From NCBI RefSeq assembly GCF_035942955.1, contig NZ_DASZCQ010000228.1, positions 1-64,000 of the forward strand: a DNA stretch of 64,000 nt, read 5' to 3'. A program made the translations under genes and the position numbers. The DNA comes from DASYTH01 sp035942955. GTDB taxonomy: Bacteria; Actinomycetota; Actinomycetes; Mycobacteriales; Pseudonocardiaceae. A model generated the notes under the pieces. It was given only the letters and a program-made list of their open reading frames with translations, had not been told where the DNA came from and made no database searches. Below, in pieces: positions 43,163 to 53,500 of this stretch (position 1 is its first letter; each line of letters starts with the position of its first letter).

Positions 43163-45259
43163 CTAATGTTGGATTACCTTGCTGCTCCACGCGTCCCACA
43201 GGACGGCGTAGTGGCCGCCCGCGGCGACCAGCTCCTCGTGCGTTCCGGACTCGACGACCCGGCCCCCGTCCAACACGACCACCCGATCGGCACTGGCCGC
43301 CTGGGTAAGCCGGTGCGCCACAATCAGCGCACTGCGCCCCGCAAGCGCCGCGCCCGCCGCCTTCTCAAGCAACCGAGCCCCGGCACTGCCCGCCTCGGCG
43401 GTCGCCTCATCAAGAATCACAATCGGCGGATCAGCCAAAATCACCCTGGCCAACGCCAACTGCTGCGCCTGCGCGGCGGTCAGCCGATGCCCACCCTCCC
43501 CCACAATGGTGGCCATCCCCTCCGGCAACGCCCCCACCCACGCCAGCGCCCCAACCCGACCCAGGGCATCCCCGAGCTGCGCATCGGTGGCCTTCGCCCG
43601 TCCCAACCGCAGATCATCGGCAAGCGGCCCGGCAAAGACGTGCACCTCCTGAGTCACCAGCACGACCCGCCCGCCGACCCGAACACTCCCCCTCGTCGGC
43701 CGATGCACCCCCGCAATCAGCTTCGCCAGCGTGCTCTTCCCAGCCCCACTAACCCCAACCAGCGCCACCCGTTCTCCGGAGTGAATCTCAAGATCAACCC
43801 CCTGCAGAACCTCCTTCCCCAGCCGGTAGGCATGGTGCACACCCCGAACCACGACATGAAGGCCACCCTCACCCCCGTCACCCCCACCAAAGCCACCCTC
43901 ACCCCAGCCAAAGCCACCCTCACCCCGGCCACCCCCACCAAAGCCACCCCCACTCCGGCCACCCATACGAAGGCCACCTTCACCCCGCTCACCTTCATGA
44001 AGGCCACCTCCACCCCAGTCACCCTCGCGAAGGCCACCCCCACTGCAACCACCCCCACCAAAGCCACCTTCACCCCGCTCACCTTCGTGAAGGTGACCTC
44101 CACCCCGGCCACCTTCGTCAAGGTGACCCCACCCTCGGCGACCCTCGTAAAAGCCACCCCCACTCTGGCCACCCATACGAAGGCCACCTTCATCGCGGTC
44201 ACCTTCGTGAAGGTGGCCTTCATCGCGGCCACCCTCGTGAAGGTGGCCCTTGCTGCGGTCACCTGTGTCTAGGTGGCCTTCATCTGGCTCGCCGGCCACT
44301 CCGACGAGGCGGGCAAGGCTGGCTGTGGCGGCCTGGGCGTCGTCGACCAGGGCGAGGGCGACATTGATCGGGTTGAAGAGGCCGTGGAAGTAGAGTGCGG
44401 CGGCGGTGGCGGTGCCGAGGGATACCTCTCCCCCGCGGACCAACAGGAATCCGGTGGTGAGTACCGCGGCGAGGCCGATGAGCTCGGCGAAGTTGAGGCG
44501 GCCGAAGAACCTCGTCCACAGCCGGGCGGCGGTGAGCGCCAGGTCCACGGCCGCCTGGGAGGCGTCGCGGATTCGTCCACTATGGACATCCGTCAGTCGG
44601 AAGGCCCGGACGGTGGCGGCGCCGCCGAAGGTGTCGAGCAGCTGGTGCCGTTGCGCGCCGACGGCAACCCGCTGGCGGGCGTACAGGGGGCCGGCGCGAC
44701 GGGCGTACCAGCGGACGGTGTGCAGCTGGATCGGAACGGCTAGGAGTGCCGCGGCGAGGAAGCGCCAGTCGAGCACGGCCATGCCGGCCAGGGTCAGTGC
44801 GATGGTGAGGGCAGAGCGGGCGAGTGCGGGCAGGGCGTTGCGGACGGCTTCGGCGATCACCGTGACGTCGTCGCTCACCCGGGAGATGAGGTCGCCGGAG
44901 CCGGCGCGCTCGACCTGATCGAGCGGCAGGCCCAGCGCGCGCTCGACGAACCGCTCGCGGAGCCGGGCCAGCATCCGCTCGCCGAGCTGGGCCACCAGTC
45001 CACTCCCGACTCCCAGCAGGACGCCCTGCCCGACTGCGGCGAGCACGAGCAGCACGACCGGTACGGTGATCGCCCCGGCGCCTCTGTTCGCGGCTACCAG
45101 ATCGACGATGCGGCCCAGCAGCGGCGCGGTGGCCAGGCCTGCCGTGGTGGACGCGAGCAGCACGGCGAACGCCAGGGCGGCGAGTGTCCGGTGTGGACGG
45201 AGCAGTCGGTGGACGGCGGATCGGGTGCGGGCGGGGGTGGCGATCGGAAGGAGGCTCAT
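43163..45259 (-). CDS. ABC exporter half with repeat-expanded linker (consensus Walker site)
   Basis: A TMD-NBD fusion of about 698 aa; the ATG at 45259 is preferred because the GTG at 45331 lies inside an intergenic repeat. Residues about 1-300 are a six-helix type IV exporter domain. A 10-residue repeat array of about 139 residues (DNA 43863-44278) then separates it from the ATPase domain. The ATPase has Walker A GVSGAGKST and Walker B VILDEAT with the catalytic Glu, but the signature is LTAAQ instead of LSGGQ. With the partner at 45354-47162, whose motifs are degenerate the other way round, it should form a heterodimer with one working ATP site. Likely role: siderophore export or IrtAB-like import. 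Confidence 0.85.
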   Translation of the reverse strand: MSLLPIATPARTRSAVHRLLRPHRTLAALAFAVLLASTTAGLATAPLLGRIVDLVAANRGAGAITVPVVLLVLAAVGQGVLLGVGSGLVAQLGERMLARLRERFVERALGLPLDQVERAGSGDLISRVSDDVTVIAEAVRNALPALARSALTIALTLAGMAVLDWRFLAAALLAVPIQLHTVRWYARRAGPLYARQRVAVGAQRHQLLDTFGGAATVRAFRLTDVHSGRIRDASQAAVDLALTAARLWTRFFGRLNFAELIGLAAVLTTGFLLVRGGEVSLGTATAAALYFHGLFNPINVALALVDDAQAATASLARLVGVAGEPDEGHLDTGDRSKGHLHEGGRDEGHLHEGDRDEGGLRMGGQSGGGFYEGRRGWGHLDEGGRGGGHLHEGERGEGGFGGGGCSGGGLREGDWGGGGLHEGERGEGGLRMGGRSGGGFGGGGRGEGGFGWGEGGFGGGDGGEGGLHVVVRGVHHAYRLGKEVLQGVDLEIHSGERVALVGVSGAGKSTLAKLIAGVHRPTRGSVRVGGRVVLVTQEVHVFAGPLADDLRLGRAKATDAQLGDALGRVGALAWVGALPEGMATIVGEGGHRLTAAQAQQLALARVILADPPIVILDEATAEAGSAGARLLEKAAGAALAGRSALIVAHRLTQAASADRVVVLDGGRVVESGTHEELVAAGGHYAVLWDAWSSKVIQH
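43863..44278 (-). repeat. 30-bp in-frame minisatellite in the ABC exporter gene
   Basis: The translated array is 14 consecutive units of pattern G-[HG]-[LF]-x-x-G-x4 (for example GHLHEGGRDE, GHLHEGDRDE, GHLHEGERGE, GGLRMGGRSG), one unit being 7 residues. Each DNA unit carries GAAGG/CCTTC half-palindromes. The array stays in frame and lies exactly between the membrane and ATPase domains. Confidence 0.9.
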
Positions 45260-45295
45260 GAGGGCACCACCGCCACAGCGGTCGGTGAGTGATGC

Positions 45296-45330
45296 GACAT
45301 CGCTTCCCTTCCTGGGGACGCAATGTGACA
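45296..45330. repeat. Copy of the GGAAGCRATGTCAC intergenic repeat
   Basis: GACATCGCTTCCC (45296-45308) and GCAATGTGACA (45320-45330) are both half-units of the family seen at 111-137, 256-282 and 7194-7217. They lie in the 94-bp gap between the two ABC exporter genes. Confidence 0.5.
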
Positions 45331-45353
45331 CGACTGTCCGATCCGGATTCGCG

Positions 45354-47162
45354 TCATGCGAGCACCGCCTTCCGGTAGCCGGCGTGCCCGGCCAGCTCGG
45401 CGTGCGTGCCCTCGGCGGTGATCGCGCCGTCCTCGATCAGCACCACGCGGTCGGCCACGGCGAGGAGGGCGGGGCTGGTGGTGAGGATGATCGTGGTGCG
45501 GGCGCGGCGGAGGTCGCGGATGCCGGTGGCGATGGCGGCCTCGGTGACGGCGTCGACGGCGGTGGTGGGATCGTGCAGGACCAGGACGGGTGGGTCGGCG
45601 GCGAGCGCGCGGGCGAGGGCGACGCGCTGGCGTTGGCCGCCGGACAGGGAGCGGCCGCGCTCGGTGAGATCACCGTCCGGCAGGGCGTCGGCGCGGGCGG
45701 CGGCCAGCGCGCGCCGGGGGTCGAGGGTGGCGGCGGAGGCCACGTTGTCGAGCACTGTGGACTCGAACAGGTGCGCGTCGTGCGGGGCGACGAGCGCCCC
45801 GGCGCCGGCGAGGTGGTCCAGTAGCTCGGCGGCCGTGGCCGGGTCGGGGGTGACAACACCGAGCAACTCACCAGCGGTGGCCCGCAAATCGAGGGCTCGG
45901 CCAACATCCGACGCCGCGGCCGGGGCGGCCGGGGCGGCGGCCGTGGCCGGATCCGGGGTGACGACGTCGAGCGGCTCGCCCGGGGTGGCCCGGAGATCGG
46001 GAGTTCGGCCAACATCCGACGCCGCGGGCGGGGCGGCGGCCGTGGCCGGATCCGGGGTGACGACGTCGAGCGGCTCGCCGGGGGTGGCCCGGAGATCGAG
46101 GGCTCGGCCAACATCCGACGCCGCGGGCGGGGCGGCGGCCGTGGCCGGATCCGGGGTGACGACGTCGAGCGGCTCGCCGGGGGTGGTGCGGAGATCGGGG
46201 GTTCGGCTGGCAGTTGGTGCCGCGGGTGGGGTGGCGAGGACGGCGGTGATGCGGCGGGCGGAGGCGCGGGCTTGGGCGAGTTCGGCGTTGAGCGAGGCGA
46301 ACATTGTCAGGGGGCCGAGGAGGAACTGCGCGAGGCCGACTGCGGCCACTAGCTCGCCGACCGTGATCGTGCCCGAGGTTGCCAGGCGGCCGCCGATGAG
46401 TGCGACGATGGCTAGGAAGATTCCGTTGAGTGCCAGCATTCCGCCGTCGTGCCAGGCCTGTGCCCTGGCCGCGCGGATGGTTGCGGCGAGTGACTCCTGG
46501 CTGGTGCACCGGTAGCGGGTGACAGCGGCCGGTTCGGCGCGGAGTCCTTTGAGGACTCGGAGTCCGGCGATCAGGTCGGCGGCGATGCCCGAGGCGTGCG
46601 CGGCGCGTTCGCGTTCCGCGCCGCTGCGCCGTTCCATCGGCCGGCCGAGCAGGTGGGCGAGCCAGAGCAGCGGGGGTGCGCCGAGGAGGACGGCCAGTCC
46701 TAACGGGATGGAGATGCGCAGTAGGGCGATGGCGGTCACGAGGAGGCCGGTGAGCGCGGCGATCCCATAGGGTAGGGACCGGTTGAGGGCGCCGACCTGT
46801 TGGGCGTCGGCGGTGGCCAGGCTGGCGAGCTCGCCGGGAAGGTGGCCCGATTCCGGGCCGCCGCGCGGGTCGAGCACGCGCCGGGTCAGGGCTAGGCGGA
46901 GTTCGTGGGCGGACTGCTCGGCGGCGCGCTCGCCGGCGCGGGCGCCGAACCGGAAGCTGTATGACAGCACGGCGAACACGGCAGCCAGGACTCCCAGCCA
47001 GGCGGCAAGGACGCCGGAGCCGTCGGCGGCGACCGCGCGATCGATCACCACGCCGATCAGGACCGGCACGAGCGCCTCACCGGCCTGGTGCAGGGCGTGC
47101 AGCGCGGCGGCGGCGGCCACGTGCCGGTGTTGACCGGCGATCGCGCGGCGCAGGAGTGCCAT
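45354..47162 (-). CDS. ABC exporter half with 99-bp repeats and degenerate Walker motifs
   Basis: A 602-aa TMD-NBD fusion; its ATG follows the panD stop after one base. Residues about 1-310 hold six membrane helices. The ATPase domain is preceded by a tandem array of 33-residue units (DLRATPGEPLDVVTPDPATA-type; DNA about 45850-46203). The Walker A position reads VVTPDPATAAE with no GKS/T, and Walker B is VLHDPTTAVD, with Asp in place of the catalytic Glu, so its own ATP site is dead. The signature LSGGQRQRVALARAL is canonical and would complete the site of the partner at 43163-45259. Role: export or uptake of the siderophore, as part of the biosynthetic operon. Confidence 0.85.
   Translation of the reverse strand: MALLRRAIAGQHRHVAAAAALHALHQAGEALVPVLIGVVIDRAVAADGSGVLAAWLGVLAAVFAVLSYSFRFGARAGERAAEQSAHELRLALTRRVLDPRGGPESGHLPGELASLATADAQQVGALNRSLPYGIAALTGLLVTAIALLRISIPLGLAVLLGAPPLLWLAHLLGRPMERRSGAERERAAHASGIAADLIAGLRVLKGLRAEPAAVTRYRCTSQESLAATIRAARAQAWHDGGMLALNGIFLAIVALIGGRLATSGTITVGELVAAVGLAQFLLGPLTMFASLNAELAQARASARRITAVLATPPAAPTASRTPDLRTTPGEPLDVVTPDPATAAAPPAASDVGRALDLRATPGEPLDVVTPDPATAAAPPAASDVGRTPDLRATPGEPLDVVTPDPATAAAPAAPAAASDVGRALDLRATAGELLGVVTPDPATAAELLDHLAGAGALVAPHDAHLFESTVLDNVASAATLDPRRALAAARADALPDGDLTERGRSLSGGQRQRVALARALAADPPVLVLHDPTTAVDAVTEAAIATGIRDLRRARTTIILTTSPALLAVADRVVLIEDGAITAEGTHAELAGHAGYRKAVLA
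45850..46203 (-). repeat. 99-bp in-frame tandem repeats in the ABC exporter gene
   Basis: The marker CCAACATCCGACGCCGCG occurs at 45901, 46009 and 46108, and GTGGCCGGATCCGGGG at 45943, 46042 and 46141, giving a 99-bp period with one unit lengthened by 9 bp. About 3.6 copies. The repeated unit is itself a copy of the segment containing the degenerate Walker A region. Confidence 0.92.
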
Positions 47163-47163
47163 G

Positions 47164-47574
47164 TCAAGCCCGCCCGCTGCGCTGGAAGTCGTTGCCGGGC
47201 ACGGGTTCCGCGGGATCGGAGCCGAGGGCGACCGGGCGGTTGGCGCCGTCGACGTGTACCACGGTCGGCCGGTGGCCGGCGATCTCGGATTCGTCGAGCT
47301 GCGCGTAGCTCATGATGATCACCAGGTCGCCGGGGTGGACAAGGTGTGCGGCGGCGCCGTTGATCCCGATGACTCCGGAGCCTGGCTCGCCGGTGATGGC
47401 GTAGGTTTCCAGCCGGGCGCCGTTGGTGATGTCGACGACCTGAACCCGTTCTCCCTCAACGATGTCCGCGGCCTTCAGCAGGTCGGCGTCGATGGTGAGC
47501 GAGCCGACGTAGTGCAGGTCGGCCTGGGTGACGGTGGCCCGGTGGATCTTGGCGTGCAGCAGGGTGCGTCGCAT
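47164..47574 (-). CDS. panD: Aspartate 1-decarboxylase
   Basis: A 136-aa pyruvoyl enzyme converting L-aspartate to beta-alanine. The self-processing site Gly24-Ser25 is exactly in place (ADLHYVGSLTIDADL), and the family motifs NGARLETYAI and NGAAAHLVHPGDLVIIMSYA follow. Its ATG lies 8 bp after the NRPS stop with GGAC as ribosome site, and its stop is 1 bp before the ABC exporter start. Embedded in the siderophore operon, it is best explained as a dedicated beta-alanine supply for the NRPS, whose fourth adenylation domain has a beta-Ala-like pocket, rather than for pantothenate. Confidence 0.95.
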   Translation of the reverse strand: MRRTLLHAKIHRATVTQADLHYVGSLTIDADLLKAADIVEGERVQVVDITNGARLETYAITGEPGSGVIGINGAAAHLVHPGDLVIIMSYAQLDESEIAGHRPTVVHVDGANRPVALGSDPAEPVPGNDFQRSGRA

Positions 47575-47582
47575 GGGCGTCC

Positions 47583-50500
47583 TCAGCTGGTGAACCGGGC
47601 GGCCAGCCCGGCGACGGTCGGGTTGCGGAAGAACTCGGCGATGGGAACGTCCAGACCGGTCTCCTCGCGAATCCGGTTGCGCAGCGCCACGAGCAGCATC
47701 GAGTGCCCGCCGAGGCCGAACAGGTCGTCGTCCACGCCGACCTCGGCCAGCCCGAGCACCCCGGCGAGCACTCCACACAGGACACCCTCGAGCGGCGTGC
47801 TCGGCCGCCGCCCTGGCCGCCCGCCGAGATCAGGAGCGGGCAGCGCCGCCAGGTCGAGCTTTCCGTTCGGGGTCACCGGAAACGCGTCCAGGCCGACGAC
47901 CGCGGCCGGGACCATGTACTCGGGCAGCGCGCGGGCGGCGAACTCGCGCAGGCCCGGCACGGCCGGAACCGTATAGGCCACAAGGCGATCGTCCCGGACC
48001 ACGACGACGGCCCGCTCGACGGACTCGTGCCGGGTCAGCACGGCCGCGACCTCCCCCGGCTCGACCCGGAACCCGCGGATCTTGACCTGGTCGTCGGTCC
48101 GGCCGAGGTACTCCAGCTGGCCGTCGGGCCGCCAGCGCACCAGATCCCCGGTCCGGTACATCCGCGTGCCGGGCGCTCCCAACGGGTCGGCGATGAACCG
48201 CTCGGCGGTACGCGCGGGCTGGGCCAGGTAGCCACGGGCCAGGCCGGCGCCGGCCAGGTACAGCTCGCCGGCCACGCCGACCGGCACCGGCGCGAGCCCG
48301 GCGTCGAGCACGTACGCCGCGGCGTTGCGCACCGGCCGGCCGACGACCGGCCGGTCCGCGTCGCCCACCCTGGCGACCAGCGAGTCCACCGTGCATTCCG
48401 TTGGCCCGTAAAGGTTGTAGGCCTCGACACCGCGCAGACGATCCCACAGCGACTGGGCGACGGCCTCGCCGCCGATCCCGGTCACCGGTGGGAAGTGGCC
48501 CACCTGCTCGAACTGCGACGGGGTCAGCTCGAGGAAGTGCAGGCCGCGGTCGCGGATCGCGGCGGCCAGCCGGGCGGGATCTCGGCGGGTCTCGTCGCCG
48601 ATCACGTGCACCTCGTGCCCATCGAGCATCCACAGCTGCGGCTGCCAGGAGGCGTCGAACGCGAACGACCAGGCATGGCCGACCCGCAACCGTCGCCCGG
48701 CGGGCCGGTACAACGTCTCGCGGTGGCTGTGGAACAGGTTGGCGAGCGAAGAATGCGGCACCACGACACCCTTCGGGGCCCCGGTCGAGCCGGAGGTGTA
48801 GATGACGTAGGCCGGATGCCGCGGATCGGGCGGTGGCAGCGGATCCCCGTCCGGCCCGTCGAGGTCCGGGCCGGTGAGCACGAGCACCGGATCGGCGTCG
48901 GCGAGGATCGCGGCGATCCGGTCCTCGGGCTGGTCCGGCTCGATCGGCAGGTAGGCCGCGCCGGACTTGAGCACGGCGAGGATCGTCTCGACCACCGCGG
49001 CCGAGCGCGGGAGGATCACGGCGACGATCCGCTCCGGGCCGGCGCCCTGGGCGACCAGGCGCCGGGCCAGCCGGTCGGTGCGCTCGTCGAGCTCGGCGAA
49101 GGTCAGGCTGGTGTGCTCGTCGCTCAGCGCGACGGCGTCCGGTGTGGCCGCCGCCTGCCGGGCGAACAGAACCGGCACCGTGCCGGTGCCATCCACAGTG
49201 GAGCCCCGACCCCACTCGTGCAGGATGCGCCGGCGCTCCTGGGGTTCGAGCACGTCGATCCGGCCGATCGGTGCGTCCGGATCGGCCGCCGCGGCGGCCA
49301 TGAGCCGCACCAGCCGCCGGGCCAGCATGTCTACTGTGGACTCGTCGAACAGGTCGAGGCTGTACTCGATGTCGCCCTCGATGCCGTCGGCGCCGCGCCG
49401 CTCGACCAGGTCGAAGGACAGGTCGAACTTGGCCTGGCGCAGGCCGGTGTCCCGGTAGGCGGCGTCGACGCCGAGGAACCGTTCCGTGCCGGAGGGGGCG
49501 TGGTAGAAGGCGAGCATCACCTGGAACAGCGGGTGCCTGGCCAGCGACCGGGTCGGATTGAGGATCTCCACCAGGCGTTCGAACGGCAGGTCCTGGTGGG
49601 CGTATGCGGCGAGGTCGGTCTCCCGGACCCGCCGAACCAGCTCGCGGAAGGTCGGGTCGCCTCCGGTGTCGGTGCGCAGCACCAGCGTGTTGACGAAGAA
49701 TCCGGCCAGGTCGTCGAGCGCATGGTCGGTGCGCCCGGCGATCGGGCTGCCCAGCGGGATGTCGGTGCCCGCGCCGAGCCGGGTCAGCAGCGCGGCCAGC
49801 GCCGCCTGCAGCACCATGAACATGCTGGCGTCGCAGCCATGCGCGACCACGCGCAGGCCGCGGTGCACCTCGGGTGGCACGGCGAACGAGACCGTGCCGC
49901 CACGGTTGGTGATGCGCGGCGGGCGCGGCCGGTCGGCCGGCAGGGCCAGCTCCTCGGGCAGGCCGGCAAGGGCCGCCCGCCAGTAGTCCACTTGCGACGC
50001 TTCGTCGAGGATGTTCCGCTGCCAGAGCGTGTGATCGGCGTACTGCACGGGCAGCGGGGCCCACCGTGGCGCGTGCCCGGCCCGGCGGGCGGCGTACGCG
50101 GTGTCCAGATCCCGGCGCAGCGGCGGCAGGGACCAGCCGTCGGCGGCGATGTGGTGCAGCAGCAACAGCAGCACGTGCTCGTCCGGGCCGGCATGGAACA
50201 GATGGGCCCGGATGGGGATCTCCCGATCGATCGCGAAGCAGTGACCGGCGGCCTCCGCCAGGCGCGCTTCGCTGAACGGCTCGACGCGCAGGACCGGTCG
50301 GGCCCGCTCCGGATCCAGGATCTGCTGGCGCGGGGCGCCGCCCTCGTCGGGGAAGACGGTGCGCAGGGCTTCGTGCCGGGCCACAACGTCGCACAGCGCC
50401 GCCCGCAGCGCCGGCTCGTCGATCGGTCCGGACAGCCGCCAGGCCCACGGGATGTGGTAGGTGGGGCTGGGTCCGGACAGCCGGTCCAGGAACCAGAGCC

Positions 50501-53500
50501 GTTGCTGGGCGAAGGAAAGCGGCAGCGGGTCGGGACGGTCCACCGGCCGCAGGGGCGGGCGCCGCTCGCGGCCCGGGTCCAGCAGCTCGGCGAGGCGGGC
50601 CGGGGTCGGCGCGTCGAACACCGCGCGGATTCCGACCTCGACGCCGAGTACCCCACGGATCCGGCTGACCAGCCGGGTGGCCAGCAGCGAATGTCCGCCC
50701 AGCGTGAAGAACCCGTCCTCGACACCGACCTCGGGCAGACCGAGCACGTCGGCGAACAGCTCGCAGAGTGCCTGCTCGGCGGGGGTGCGCGCGTCGCGTC
50801 CGTCCACTCTAGACACCGGGTCCGGCAGGGCGCGCCGGTCGAGCTTGCCGTTCGGGGTGACCGGCAGCTCCGGCAGGACCACGACGGCCGACGGAACGAG
50901 GTGGTCCGGCAGTCGCCGGGCGAGGAGGTCGCGCAGCCGGGCCGGGTCTCCGGCCGGCGCCGCGTAGGCGATCAGGCGGTTCTCCCTGGCGATCACCGCC
51001 GCGCGGGTGACGTCCGGGTGGGCGGCCAGCGCGGCCTCCACCTCGCCCGGCTCGACCCGGACACCGCGGATCTTGACCTGCTGGTCGGCGCGGCCGTGGA
51101 ACTCCAGCGCGCCGTCGGACCGGTGCCGGACGATGTCTCCGGTCCGGTACATCCGGGATCCGGCCGGGCCGAACGGGTCGGCGACGAACCGCTCGGCCGT
51201 GAGCCCGGGCCGGCCGAGGTAGCCGCGGGCGAGCCCGGCGCCGGCGAGGTACAGCTCGCCGCGGACGCCCGGCGGCACCGGGCGCAGCGCCGCGTCGAGC
51301 ACGTAGGCGCGGGTGTTCGCGATCGGCCGACCGATCGGGACCGGTCCGGGTTCGCTTGCCTGGCAACGGTGTTCGAGGCTGTCACCGGCCACCTCGGAGC
51401 AGCCGTACAGGTTGATCAGCCGGGCCCGCGGCCAGCGGGCGAGCACCGCATCCGCCAGGGCCGCGGGCAGCGCCTCGCCGCTGGTGATCCACGTGGTCAC
51501 GGAGTCGAACGCGCCTTCGGGGGCACTGTCGACCACAGTGGACAGCAGGCTGGGCACCACCGTGAGCATGCCCGCGCCGTGCCGTTCAACCAACGTGGAC
51601 AACGCGAACGGGTCGGTGGCCGTGGCGTCGTCGGCGAGCAGCACGGTCTCCCCGGACACCAGGCCGCCGAGCAGCTCGGTGGAGCCGTCGATGAAGGTGA
51701 GCGCGCTCTTGGCCACCCGGATGCCGGGCTCGGTCAGCGTCCGGCCCCAGTGCAGCCGGTTGGCCAGCGCTCGCTGGGTGCCGACGACGGCCTTGGGCCG
51801 GCCCGTGGAGCCGGACGTGAAGATCACGTAGGCCGGGTTGTCGGGATGGACGGTCGGCCACTCGACCGGGGCGCGATCATCGACGCCGGCGAGGTCGTCG
51901 GGTCGAAGGATGAGGTGTGGTGCGGCATCGGCGAGCATCAGCTCGATGCGCTCGGCCGGATGGTTGAGGTCGAGCGGCAGGTAGGCCGCCCCGGCCTTGA
52001 GGATCGCGAGGATGGCGACGACGAGCCGGGTCGACCGGGCCAGGGCGAGGGCGACGACCTTCTCCGGGCCGGCGCCGCGGCTGATCAGCCACCGGGCCAA
52101 CCGGTCGGCCTGCGCTTCCAGCTGCGCGTAGGTCAGGGTCTCGCCGTTGCAGATCAGCGCCGGGTGGTCGGGGGTGCGCGCGACCTGTGCCTCGAACAGC
52201 TCGGCGACGCCGGCCACGGGCACGGGATCGGTCCGCTCGGCGGTGAGCCTGCGGTGCTCGTCGGGGGTGAGCAGGTCGATGCCGCCGATCGGGCGGTCGG
52301 GATCGGCCACCGCGGCCCGCAGCAGGCGTTCCAACCGGTCCAGGATCGAGTCCACTGTGGATCTGTCGAAGACGTCGGTGTTGTACTCGACGGTGCCGCG
52401 GATGCCGGACGCCGGTCGCTCACCGACGAAGAGCACGAGGTCGGTGCGGGCCGTGCCGGTCCGGATCGGCTCCTCCGCTACGGTCAGGCCGGGTAGCCGG
52501 ATGTCGGCGGCGGGATTGTTCTGCCAGGCCAGCATCGTCTGGAACAGCGGGTGGTGGGACAGCGACCGGGTCGGGTTGAGCTCCTCCACCAGCCGCTCGA
52601 ACGGCACGTCCTGATGGGCGTGGCCGTCCAGATTGCGTTCCCGCGCCCGGGCCACCAGCTCCCGGAAGGTCGGGTCGCCGGCGGTGTCCAGCCGCAGCAC
52701 CAGGGTGTTGACGAAGAATCCGACGAGGTCGTCCAGCGCCGTCTCGGTGCGCCCGGCGATCGGTGTGCCGATCGGGATGTCCGTGCCGGCGCCGAGGCGG
52801 GTGAGCAGGGCCGCGAGCCCGGCGTGCACCACCATGAAGACCGTGGCGCCGCAGGTGCGGGTGAGGGCGGTCAGGTCGAGGTCCCAGGAGAAACGGAACA
52901 GCTCACCCCGGTATGAGGCCTCCGCGGGATGCGGGCGGTCGGTGGGCAGTTCGATCCGGTCCGGCAACCCGGCGAGCGTCTCCCGCCAGTAGTCCACCTG
53001 AGACTCGACGTCGATGTCCCGCTGCCACAACGTGAAGTCGGCGTACTGGACCGGCAGCGGCGCCCAGTCCGGCGTCCGGCCGGCGCGCCTGGCGGTGTAG
53101 GCGGTAGCCAGGTCGCGCCACAGTGGACCCATAGACCAGCCGTCCGCCGCGATGTGGTGGAACACCAGCACCAGCACGTGCTCCCGCTCACCGCGCACCA
53201 GCAGCTCGGCGTGGAGCGGAATGCTCGTCTCCAGGTCGAACACGTGTCCCACGACATCTTCGACCGTCGCGTGGGTCACGGGAAGCGGCACCTCGTACTC
53301 GTCAAGGACGTGTTGGTACGGCACGCCGTCCCGCTCCGGGAAGGTCGTGCGCAGCGCCTCGTGCCGGCCGATCACATCGGACAGCGCGGCACGCAGCGCG
53401 TCGACGTCGAGGTCGCCGGTCAGCCGCATGGCCACCGGCATGTTGTAGGTCGGGGACGGGCCCTCCAGCCGGTGCAGGAACCACAGCCGTTGCTGCGCGT

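Noticed and set aside
43858..44285. Regular repeats suggestive of a CRISPR array
   Set aside because: Units are 30 bp with no unique spacers and keep an open reading frame; this is a coding minisatellite.
45260..45331. Upstream GTG start for the second ABC exporter gene
   Set aside because: It would place the N-terminus inside the dispersed intergenic repeat and adds 24 residues with no family support; ATG 45259 was chosen.
47703..52496. Very long plus-strand open frame (about 1597 codons) opposite the NRPS
   Set aside because: It is a mirror of the GC-rich NRPS coding strand, has no domain content and is low-complexity; the minus strand has five clear NRPS modules here.
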